Assembly (NCBI RefSeq): GCF_024623785.1
Contig: NZ_JANKBZ010000012.1
Span: 62,001 to 126,000 of the forward strand
Direction of reading: 5' to 3'
Origin: Archangium lipolyticum
GTDB lineage: Bacteria; Myxococcota; Myxococcia; Myxococcales; Myxococcaceae
DNA length: 64,000 bases
This document shows, piece after piece, positions 8,827 through 15,698 of the stretch. The first letter of the stretch is position 1. The number at the start of each line of letters is the position of its first letter. The notes beneath the pieces were generated by a model. It searched no databases and was not told the origin of the DNA. It was given only the letters and a program-made list of their open reading frames with translations. The position numbers were made by a program, and so were the translations under genes.

Positions 8827-9435
8827 ATGAAGCTCTACTACTCCCCCGGTGCCTGCTCGCTGTCGCCGCACATCGTCCTGCGCGAGGCGGGCGTGTCCTT
8901 CGAGATCGAGAAGGTCGACCTGCGCACCAAGAAGACCGAGTCCGGCAAGGACTTCACCGCCATCAGCCCCAAGGGCTACGTCCCGACGCTCCAGCTGGAT
9001 GACGGCAGCATCCTGACCGAGGGCCCCGCCATCGTTCAGTACATCGCCGACAAGGCCCCCCAGGCGAAGCTGGCGCCGGCCAACGGCACCATGGAGCGCT
9101 ACCGCCTCCAGGAGTGGCTCAACTTCATCAGCACCGAGCTGCACAAGGGCTTCAGCCCCCTCTTCAACCCCGCCTACCCCGAGGATGCGAAGAAGATCGT
9201 TCGCGACAACCTCGCCAAGCGCTTCGACTACCTGCGCGCCACGCTCGAGAAGGGTCCCTTCCTCATGGGCGAGCAGTTCACCGTCGCCGACGCCTACCTC
9301 TTCACCGTCGCGAACTGGGCTGGCTTCGTCAAGCTGGACCTCGCCCCGTTCCCGTGGGTGCAGGCCCACCAGGGCCGCGTGGCGGCGCGTCCCAACGTGC
9401 AGGCGGCCCTCAAGGCCGAAGGCCTCCTGAAGTAA
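8827..9435 (+). CDS. gstA: Beta-class glutathione S-transferase
   Basis: A 202-residue cytosolic GST. The thioredoxin-like N-terminal domain begins KLYYSPGACSLSPHI, with the beta-class catalytic Cys10, and continues to PTLQLDDGSILTEGPAIVQYIAD, the glutathione gamma-glutamyl binding SNAIL-like motif. The all-helical C-terminal domain has FTVADAYLFTV. The length matches E. coli GstA (about 201). ATG 8827 fixes Cys at position 10. It is one of three GST genes in the window; the others are at 43226 and 52548. Confidence 0.92.
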   Translation: MKLYYSPGACSLSPHIVLREAGVSFEIEKVDLRTKKTESGKDFTAISPKGYVPTLQLDDGSILTEGPAIVQYIADKAPQAKLAPANGTMERYRLQEWLNFISTELHKGFSPLFNPAYPEDAKKIVRDNLAKRFDYLRATLEKGPFLMGEQFTVADAYLFTVANWAGFVKLDLAPFPWVQAHQGRVAARPNVQAALKAEGLLK

Positions 9436-9459
9436 CCCACCCGTAGGCAGTCCAGGTGG

Positions 9460-9509
9460 CACCGTGCTGTATTCGGCTCCCTTCTTCCCGGACCGGAGAC
9501 AGCACGGTG
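9460..9509 (+). promoter_or_regulatory. Inverted repeat covering the M20 peptidase start codon
   Basis: CACCGTGCTGT (9460-9470) is perfectly complementary to ACAGCACGGTG (9499-9509). The last three bases of the right arm are the GTG start of the peptidase gene. The loop contains the GGAG ribosome site. In mRNA this would hide the start codon. It could also act as a terminator for gstA or as a DNA operator. Confidence 0.45.
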
Positions 9510-10826
9510 AAATCCATCCCCCTCCTCGCCCTCCTCCTCACCGCGACCGCCTGGCCCCCGGCCGACGCGCGGGCGGCCGAGGCCCCCTCCCCCGTCCTCA
9601 AGCCCCTGGATGGGCTCTACCCCGAGCTGGATGCCCTCTACCGGGAGCTGCACCAGAACCCGGAGCTGTCCTCGCGCGAGGAGAAGACCTCGGCGAAGCT
9701 GGCCGAGCGCCTGCGCAAGCTCGGCTTCGAGGTGACCCAGAATGTCGGCGGCCACGGTGTGGTGGCCCTCCTCCGCAATGGCAAGGGCCCCACGGTGCTG
9801 CTGCGCACCGACATGGATGGCCTGCCGGTGGAGGAGAAGACCGGGCTCCCCTACGCCAGCAAGGCGACGATGAAGGACGAGACCGGCCAGCCCGTGCCGG
9901 TGATGCACGCCTGCGGGCACGACGTCCACATGACCGCCTGGATGGGCACCGCGACCCTGCTCGCGAAGTCGAAGGACCGCTGGCGCGGCACCGTCCTGCT
10001 GGTCGGCCAGCCGGCCGAGGAGACGGGCAGCGGCGCGCGGAAGATGCTCTCGGATGGCCTCTACAAGCGCTTCCCCAAGCCGGACTTCGCCATCGCCATC
10101 CACAACAGCGCCAGCGCCGCGGCGGGCACCATCGAATACGTGCCCGGCTACGCCCTGGCGAGCGTGGACTCCGTCGATCTCACCCTCTACGGCAAGGGCG
10201 GGCACGGCGCCTATCCGCACACGACGGTGGACCCCATCGTGCTCGCGGCGCGCACCATCCTCTCGCTACAGACGCTCGTGAGCCGCGAGAAGTCGCCGCT
10301 GGAGCCCGCGGTGGTGACGGTGGGCTCCATCCACGGGGGCACCAAGCACAACATCATCCCGGACGAGGTGAGGCTCCAGCTCACCGTGCGCTCCTACAAG
10401 CCCGAGGTCCGCAAGCAGCTGCTCGCCGGCATCGAGCGCATCGCCCAGGCCGAGGCCCTGGCGGCCGGCGCGCCCCGGAAGCCGGAGATGTCCGTCACCG
10501 AGGGCACTCCCGCCACCTACAATGATCCGGCGCTGACGAAGCGGCTGGCCGACGCCGTCTCGCGGGTGCTCGGCGCGGAGAACGTCCGCGAGGGCCAGCC
10601 CGTCATGGGCGGCGAGGACTTCTCCGAGTACGGCCTCGCCGGAGTCCCCGCCGCGCTGCTCTGGGTGGGCACCGTCGAGCCCAAGCGCCACGCGGAGGCC
10701 CGGACATCGGGCGAGGCGCTCCCCTCCCTCCACTCCCCCCTCTTCGCTCCGGACCGCGAGCGGACGCTCCGCACCGCCGTCACCACGCTGACCACCTCGG
10801 CCCTCGAGCTGCTGGGCAAGCCGTAG
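9507..10826 (+). CDS. Exported M20-family metallopeptidase/amidohydrolase
   Basis: A 439-residue zinc hydrolase of the hippurate/N-acyl-amino-acid amidohydrolase group (M20D). A signal peptide (IPLLALLLTATAWPPADARAAE) directs export. Metal-binding motifs are MHACGHDVHMTAW, GQPAEETGSGA, the FAIAIHNS region and GGEDFSEYG near the C-terminus. The dimerisation domain (about residues 210-330) contains GKGGHGAYPHTTVDP. The GTG at 9507 was chosen because the signal peptide starts there and GGAG lies 10 bp upstream. Likely substrates are periplasmic acyl-amino acids or peptides. Confidence 0.88.
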   Translation: MKSIPLLALLLTATAWPPADARAAEAPSPVLKPLDGLYPELDALYRELHQNPELSSREEKTSAKLAERLRKLGFEVTQNVGGHGVVALLRNGKGPTVLLRTDMDGLPVEEKTGLPYASKATMKDETGQPVPVMHACGHDVHMTAWMGTATLLAKSKDRWRGTVLLVGQPAEETGSGARKMLSDGLYKRFPKPDFAIAIHNSASAAAGTIEYVPGYALASVDSVDLTLYGKGGHGAYPHTTVDPIVLAARTILSLQTLVSREKSPLEPAVVTVGSIHGGTKHNIIPDEVRLQLTVRSYKPEVRKQLLAGIERIAQAEALAAGAPRKPEMSVTEGTPATYNDPALTKRLADAVSRVLGAENVREGQPVMGGEDFSEYGLAGVPAALLWVGTVEPKRHAEARTSGEALPSLHSPLFAPDRERTLRTAVTTLTTSALELLGKP

Positions 10827-10874
10827 CGCCCGGTGCTCAGCGGCGGATCTGCCCCATCCGCCCATTCCGCGTGT

Positions 10875-11282
10875 TCATGCCCGGACCTCTCGATCGAGCC
10901 CTCCACGGGCGAAAAGACGATTGAACGGCGGCAGCACCTCGTGCCGGCGAGCGAGACCGACGATCACCGCAAGCGACAGGAGGACCAGGGGAGAGACCAC
11001 ATGCGAGGCCTCTCCCGCCTTCAAGTGCGTGAGCACGGCGCCCACCATGGTGCCAGCCGCCAGGCCAGCGCCCAGGGTCGCCGTGCGCGGAACGAGCAGC
11101 AGCAGCGCCGCCAACACCTCGATGGCCCCGGTGACGTACAGGAACCACAGGGGATAGCCCCAGCGCGCGAAGTTCTCCGGACCCGGCGCCACCCCCGTCA
11201 GCTTCGCGCTCCCCGCTCCCAGGAACGCGACCGCGAGCAGCACCGTCGCGACCCAGACACCCACCTTCTTCGATTTGGACAT
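10875..11282 (-). CDS. DoxX-family integral membrane protein
   Basis: A 135-residue inner-membrane protein with four predicted hydrophobic segments (about residues 8-26, 45-63, 67-85, 93-111). The opening FLGAGSAKLTG and the ARWGYPLWFLYVTGAIEVLAALLLL block are typical of DoxX/DoxD-like proteins. These often associate with thiol or redox stress functions. Two copies of a 17-bp motif lie directly upstream (11317-11333 and 11350-11366), and a third lies in front of the marR gene behind it, suggesting MarR control. Confidence 0.85.
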   Translation of the reverse strand: MSKSKKVGVWVATVLLAVAFLGAGSAKLTGVAPGPENFARWGYPLWFLYVTGAIEVLAALLLLVPRTATLGAGLAAGTMVGAVLTHLKAGEASHVVSPLVLLSLAVIVGLARRHEVLPPFNRLFARGGLDREVRA

Positions 11283-11316
11283 GACCGTCTCCCTTCATCC
11301 TTTCGAGCACGAACCA

Positions 11317-11366
11317 TTCGTACTGGAACTAAACACGCGAGAGAAATCCTTCGTTCTGGAAGTAAA
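11317..11366 (-). promoter_or_regulatory. Two copies of an operator-like motif upstream of doxX
   Basis: TTCGTACTGGAACTAAA (11317-11333) and TTCGTTCTGGAAGTAAA (11350-11366) differ at two positions and lie 33 bp apart, about three helical turns. They fall within 85 bp upstream of the doxX start. The second also pairs with AGAACGAA at 11374-11381. The same motif occurs before marR (11857-11873). Binding by the MarR protein is inference. Confidence 0.6.
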
Positions 11367-11382
11367 ATGCGCGAGAACGAAA

Positions 11383-11838
11383 TCAGTTGCGGGACAGCGA
11401 CAGCCCCAGTTTCTTGCAGAGCGCGCCGAGCTGCTCCTGCTCCTCGGCGGTCAGGACTCCCAGGAGCGCCGCGACGTGGGCGGCATGGACGGGGAAGACC
11501 TTCTCGATGACGCGCCGCCCCTCCGGGGAGAGGCTCACCACCATCACCCGGCGGTCCTCGGGGCTGCGCGCACGTTGGATCCACCCATTGCGCTCCAGGT
11601 TGTCCAGCAGCGCGGTCATGTTGGGGTTGCTGCGCAGCAGCTTGCGGCCGAGCTCCCCCTGGCTCATCGGCCCGAGGTGCAACAGGGTCTCCAGCACCGC
11701 GAACTGGGGCGTGGTGATCTCATGGCTGGCCAGGTGCCGGTGAAGCTCGCCCCCCAGCGTCTCCACGGCCCGGATCAGCTTGATGAACGTGTCGAGCGCC
11801 CGGGTCTCCCGTGCGCTGCCTTTGTAGTGGGTCGGCAT
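11383..11838 (-). CDS. MarR-family transcriptional regulator
   Basis: A 151-residue winged-helix dimer. The segment FAVLETLLHLGPMSQGELGRKLLRSNPNMTALLDNLERNGWI is the DNA-binding helix pair. The wing is RARSPEDRRVMVVSLSPEGRRVIE, including the conserved D-R-R. It is the upstream neighbour of doxX on the same strand. A 17-bp motif at 11857-11873 lies 19 bp before its start and matches the two copies before doxX, so autoregulation and control of doxX are likely. Such regulators commonly respond to phenolics or oxidants. Confidence 0.9.
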   Translation of the reverse strand: MPTHYKGSARETRALDTFIKLIRAVETLGGELHRHLASHEITTPQFAVLETLLHLGPMSQGELGRKLLRSNPNMTALLDNLERNGWIQRARSPEDRRVMVVSLSPEGRRVIEKVFPVHAAHVAALLGVLTAEEQEQLGALCKKLGLSLSRN

Positions 11839-11856
11839 TCTTTCCAGCCCTGAAGG

Positions 11857-11873
11857 TTCGATCTGGAACTAAT
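11857..11873 (-). promoter_or_regulatory. Third copy of the MarR/DoxX motif, upstream of marR
   Basis: TTCGATCTGGAACTAAT matches the two doxX-upstream copies at 14-15 of 17 positions and has the same orientation relative to its gene. It is placed where a repressor would block the marR promoter. Confidence 0.6.
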
Positions 11874-12075
11874 CCCGGACCCGGACTTTTGCAAGGGCGA
11901 AGCATCTCGGTCTCAAACCAAACACAGACAGGATTGGCCATCCGCGCCCGCAGGCCCACCCTGTGGGCAGGTCACGGACGCTCGTCTCCTCGGAGGCCCC
12001 CACACCTCGTCCGGTCAAGACTCGCACCCCGCGAGGTGGTCTCGAGAAGTGCCTGGCGATAGCCTGCATGCGGTC

Positions 12076-13086
12076 ATGCGGTTCGTACTCCTCACGCTGC
12101 TCCTGCTGCTCCCCACCATGGCGTCCGCGACGGACGTGAAGGGCACCCTCTCCTCGTCCACCGTCTGGACGAGGCGCGGCAGCCCCTACGTCTTGAAGGG
12201 GGATGTCACCGTGGCCTGGGGCACGAAGCTGACGATCGAGCCCGGCGTCCGGATCATCGCCTCCTCCACGGACGCGCTGCGCTCCGGGGTGGACCCGGAG
12301 CAGGTGGAGCTGATCGTCGATGGCACCCTGGTGGTGCGTGGCACCCGGTCCCGTCCGGTCGAGCTCACCGCGCAGGGCTCCCTCGGCTCCTGGTACGGCA
12401 TCCGGGTGCGCGGCGGCCGGGGCACGGTGATCGACGGAGCCGTCGTCACCCAGGCACGGCAGGGCATCTCGCTGGACATGGGTGCGGTGGTGCGGAACAC
12501 CTCGGTGAGCGCCACCGAGAAGGACTGCCTCCGTGTGAGCTGGGGCCAGTCCACCCTGGAGGGCAACCAGTTGAGCGGGTGCGGGGGGAACGGGTCCAGC
12601 GAGGACTCGTGGACCCTGGCCCGTGCGCGGGCCACCGCCAGCGTCACGCGTTCCGGTGAGAGCGCCCTCCAGCGCACCGGCCTGTTCGAGGCTCGCGTCC
12701 GGGGCAGGGCCGTCTTCGCCCACCACCTGCGCGGCACCCGGGGTGGAGCCATCGCCCGCGTGTTCGGGCGCGCCGCTCACCGCCCCGGAAAGCCGTCCGC
12801 CGTTGCCAGTGTCTCCCCTGCCCCCTCTCGGGAGTCGCAAGCGCTCGCGCGCGTGATTCCGTCTCCCGGAATGGGAGAAAGGGCCGACGAATCCCTCCGG
12901 TGGAGACTCCCGCGTGGAAGTGGCCCCACCGACGAAGCGGGCATCCGCTCCGATTCAGCGCACCTCTCCAGCGGAGGAGTCTGGCGTCACGAGCCCATCG
13001 CCGGGCCCGAGCAGTGGACCTCCCCGGGCCGGGTGAGGAAGAAACCCGGATGGCCTGAGGAACCACGGCCCGCCCTCGTCACCTGA
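12076..13086 (+). CDS. Exported right-handed beta-helix-like protein, C-terminal part doubtful
   Basis: The start at 12076 gives a clean signal peptide (FVLLTLLLLLPTMASA). Residues 20-175 show beta-helix-type repeats with inward hydrophobics: YVLKGDVTVAWGTKLTIEPGVRI, then LIVDGTLVVRGTRSRPVELTAQ, then YGIRVRGGRGTVIDGAVV. From about residue 180 this pattern ends, and beyond about 12790 the frame loses its strong third-position GC bias. The last 100 residues look like read-through into non-coding DNA. The gene may be truncated or frameshifted relative to longer relatives. Function unknown; the fold is common in surface polysaccharide-binding proteins. Confidence 0.5.
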   Translation: MRFVLLTLLLLLPTMASATDVKGTLSSSTVWTRRGSPYVLKGDVTVAWGTKLTIEPGVRIIASSTDALRSGVDPEQVELIVDGTLVVRGTRSRPVELTAQGSLGSWYGIRVRGGRGTVIDGAVVTQARQGISLDMGAVVRNTSVSATEKDCLRVSWGQSTLEGNQLSGCGGNGSSEDSWTLARARATASVTRSGESALQRTGLFEARVRGRAVFAHHLRGTRGGAIARVFGRAAHRPGKPSAVASVSPAPSRESQALARVIPSPGMGERADESLRWRLPRGSGPTDEAGIRSDSAHLSSGGVWRHEPIAGPEQWTSPGRVRKKPGWPEEPRPALVT

Positions 13087-13228
13087 CCCCACCAAGAGCA
13101 CCCAGCCAGCCCGGGCACCGCGCCACGCTGTCATGTTCCCCCATGCCCCCTGACCAAGAAGCCTCTGGCTGACACTCGGGAGGGGACCGGGGCGGCATCC
13201 GTCGGACCGGGTCCTTACACTTGCGGGT

Positions 13229-14374
13229 ATGGATTCGCGACCGCCTCGCCCCAACTCGCGGCTGTGCGTCGGACTGCTGTCGGGCACCAGCGTGGACGCG
13301 GTGGAGGCGGTGCTCTGCCGGATCAACGGCTCGGGCCCGGAGGTCCGCGTCACCCTCCTGGCACACATCTCCCGCCCGTTCACTCCCGAGTTCACGAAGC
13401 AGGTGCTGGCCGCCAACGACGCCCGCTCCCTCTGCGAGCTCAACTTCGCCCTGGGAGAACACTTTGCCGAGGCGGCCCTGGAGGTCATCGCCCATGCGGG
13501 CCACCGCCCCCAGGACGTGGACGCCATCGGCTCGCACGGCCAGACGGTGGCCCATCTGCCCTCGAGCCTGTCCAGCACGCCCTCCACCCTGCAGCTCGGG
13601 GAGGCGTCCGTCATCGCCGAGCGCACCGGCATCCCCGTGGTGAGTGATTTCCGCACCCGGGACGTGGCCGCGGGAGGCCAGGGCGCGCCCCTGGTGCCCT
13701 ACCTGGACTGGGCCCTGTTCCGGAAGCCCGGGGTGGCGCGAGCCCTCCAGAACATCGGAGGCATCGGCAACGTGAGCGTGGTGAGCGACCGGCTGGAGGA
13801 CACGGTCGCCTTCGACACCGGGCCGGGCAACATGGTGCTGGACGGCCTGGCCCGGCGCGTCACCGGGGGCAGTCTCCAGTGCGACCTGGATGGCTGCCTC
13901 TCCCGCCAGGGCCGGGTGATGCCGGAGCTGCTCGAGGAGCTGCTCGCGCACCCCTTCCTGGCCCTCCCCCCACCCCGCAGCGCCGGCCGCGAGGGCTTCG
14001 GTGACGCGCTGGTGGGCCGGCTGTGGGAGCGCCACGGCGCCTCGCGCCCCTATGACTTGATGGCCACGGCCCTGGCGTTCACGGTGGAGGCCACGGCCCG
14101 CGCCTATGAGCGGTGGCTCCTGCCGCGCTTCGCCCTGGAGGCGGTGTACGTCTCCGGCGGCGGCATCCGGAACCCGGTGCTCATGGAGCGGCTGACGGCC
14201 CGGCTGGCCCCCCTGCCCGTCCGCCCCCTGGACGACCTGGGCCTGCCCGAGGGGGCCAAGGAAGCCGTGTGCTTCGCCCTGTTGGCGAACGAGCACCTGT
14301 CGGGTACCCCCTCGAATGTTCCGTCGGCAACTGGCGCCAGGAGGCGAGTCGTTCTAGGTAAGCTGACACCGTGA
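13229..14374 (+). CDS. anmK: Anhydro-N-acetylmuramic acid kinase
   Basis: Phosphorylates and hydrolyses 1,6-anhydroMurNAc, made by lytic transglycosylases, to MurNAc-6-phosphate, the substrate of MurQ. The 381 residues carry the family signatures: GLLSGTSVDAVEAVL near the N-terminus (the usual GTSxDGxD with A and E substitutions), GSHGQT, QNIGGIGN, FDTGPGNMVLD, and VSGGGIRNPVLMERL near the C-terminus. The stop overlaps the start of the next gene (GTGA at 14371), so the GTPase is translationally coupled. murQ is 9 kb away on the same strand. Confidence 0.93.
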   Translation: MDSRPPRPNSRLCVGLLSGTSVDAVEAVLCRINGSGPEVRVTLLAHISRPFTPEFTKQVLAANDARSLCELNFALGEHFAEAALEVIAHAGHRPQDVDAIGSHGQTVAHLPSSLSSTPSTLQLGEASVIAERTGIPVVSDFRTRDVAAGGQGAPLVPYLDWALFRKPGVARALQNIGGIGNVSVVSDRLEDTVAFDTGPGNMVLDGLARRVTGGSLQCDLDGCLSRQGRVMPELLEELLAHPFLALPPPRSAGREGFGDALVGRLWERHGASRPYDLMATALAFTVEATARAYERWLLPRFALEAVYVSGGGIRNPVLMERLTARLAPLPVRPLDDLGLPEGAKEAVCFALLANEHLSGTPSNVPSATGARRRVVLGKLTP

Positions 14375-15528
14375 GCAGCGTAAATCTGGTAGCCCGGGAA
14401 GTAGCGGTGAAGATCGTCTTCTACGGACCTGGTCTGTCCGGGAAGACGACGAGTCTGCGGAAGATCTACGAGACCGTGCGCCCCGCGCACCGTGGCGAGA
14501 TGATGTCCATCGCCACCGAGGGGGACCGCACGCTCTTCTTCGATTTCCTGCCCGTGAAGGTCGAGCGGGTGAACGACTGCACCGTGCGGCTCGCGCTGTA
14601 CACCGTGCCCGGCCAGGTCTTCTACAACGCCACGCGCAAGCTGGTGCTCCAGGGCGCCGACGGCGTGGTGTTCGTGGCGGACTCGCAGCCGGAGATGGTG
14701 GACGCCAACCGCGAGTCGCTGGCCAACCTGGAGGAGAACCTGCTCGAGCAGGGCGTCCGGCTGGAGCGCTTCCCCCTGGTGTTCCAGTGGAACAAGCGCG
14801 ACATCCCCAAGGCCCTGCCCGTCTCCGAGCTGCGCGCCGCGCTCAACCCCCGGGGCGTCCCCGACTTCGAGACCGAGGCCCTCAGCGGCCGCGGCGTGAT
14901 GGACGCCCTCAAGGCCATCACCCGGCTCGTCATCCAGGATCTGCGCGCCAAGCGCATCGTCCCCCCGCCCCGCGTTGCCACTCCGGCGATGCCCTCGCTG
15001 GGTGCCCCCAAGGGAGCGAGCGGACTCGAGGCGCAGTTGAGCCAGCTCGCCGGAAACCGGCCCGCGGTCTCCGCCGCCCCGGCGCCCACCTCGGTGCCGC
15101 GCCCGGCGGGCCCCATCTCCCGCAGCATGCCGGCCGTCGTGCCCCAGACCCAGGTCCAGGTGGCGCCTCCCGTCGCGCCCCCCGCCCTGACGGGACAGCG
15201 CCCCCTGGGGGCCGCCAGCGCGCTGGCGCCCTCGGACCTGTTCGACCACGCGCGGGCCGCGGAGGGGGCCTTCGCCTCCGGGGATTACGGGACGTGCATC
15301 CAGGCGTGCCTCGATGCCGTGCGGCGAGGCCTGGCTTTCGCCGGGGAGGGCCCCCTGGGTTCCCAGGCCCACCTGCTCCAGGTCGACGGGGGAGATCTGC
15401 TCAAGCTGCAGACGCTCGCGGCGCGCATGAGCAACCGCGTGGATGACGCGGCGTTCGCGCTCTACGTGCTGATGCAGATCTTCACCCGGCTCCACGCGGC
15501 CGGGCTGCCCGCTCCCGCGACGGAGTAG
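14371..15528 (+). CDS. MglA-like small Ras-superfamily GTPase with long C-terminal extension
   Basis: A 385-residue protein. Residues 1-195 are an MglA-type GTPase: P-loop GPGLSGKTT, switch 2 YTVPGQVFYNATR (the TVPGQ form typical of this family instead of DTAGQ), and guanine-specificity motif QWNKRD. The extension is a Pro/Ala-rich linker (about 196-290) and then a helical domain (about 290-380) starting SDLFDHARAAEGAFASGDY. MglA switches cell polarity in Myxococcus; this is a paralogue with an added domain, not mglA itself. The GTG start overlaps the anmK stop. Confidence 0.85.
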   Translation: MSSVNLVAREVAVKIVFYGPGLSGKTTSLRKIYETVRPAHRGEMMSIATEGDRTLFFDFLPVKVERVNDCTVRLALYTVPGQVFYNATRKLVLQGADGVVFVADSQPEMVDANRESLANLEENLLEQGVRLERFPLVFQWNKRDIPKALPVSELRAALNPRGVPDFETEALSGRGVMDALKAITRLVIQDLRAKRIVPPPRVATPAMPSLGAPKGASGLEAQLSQLAGNRPAVSAAPAPTSVPRPAGPISRSMPAVVPQTQVQVAPPVAPPALTGQRPLGAASALAPSDLFDHARAAEGAFASGDYGTCIQACLDAVRRGLAFAGEGPLGSQAHLLQVDGGDLLKLQTLAARMSNRVDDAAFALYVLMQIFTRLHAAGLPAPATE

Positions 15529-15642
15529 CGCCGGTGGAACTCATTCCGAACGCGGTGACCCTTCGTCTCGCGGTACGGATCTGGCCGCTCTCGCACGCGC
15601 GGCTGCGCAGGACCCACAAACAAGGGCCCGAAGGGAGGTCGA

Positions 15643-15671
15643 GGGAAGACAGGTTCAAGGCCTGTCTTCCC
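15643..15671. terminator. Perfect hairpin between convergent genes
   Basis: GGGAAGACAGG (15643-15653) and CCTGTCTTCCC (15661-15671) form an 11-bp perfect stem with a 7-base loop. It lies between the GTPase (ending 15528) and the kinase (ending 15697) that converge on it. There is no U-tract; it probably works in both directions. Confidence 0.55.
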
Positions 15672-15678
15672 GGCCATC

Positions 15679-15698
15679 AGCACCCCGTGCGGGGTGCT
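15679..15698. terminator. Second hairpin overlapping the kinase stop codon
   Basis: AGCACCCC (15679-15686), GTGC loop and GGGGTGCT (15691-15698) form a perfect 8-bp stem eight bases after the first hairpin. Two bases of its right arm belong to the stop codon of the kinase gene. Together the two hairpins mark a strong convergent boundary. Confidence 0.5.

Noticed and set aside
8656-9462. Minus-strand 268-codon frame over the first GST gene
   Set aside because: Antisense to an unambiguous GST with matching codon bias on the plus strand.
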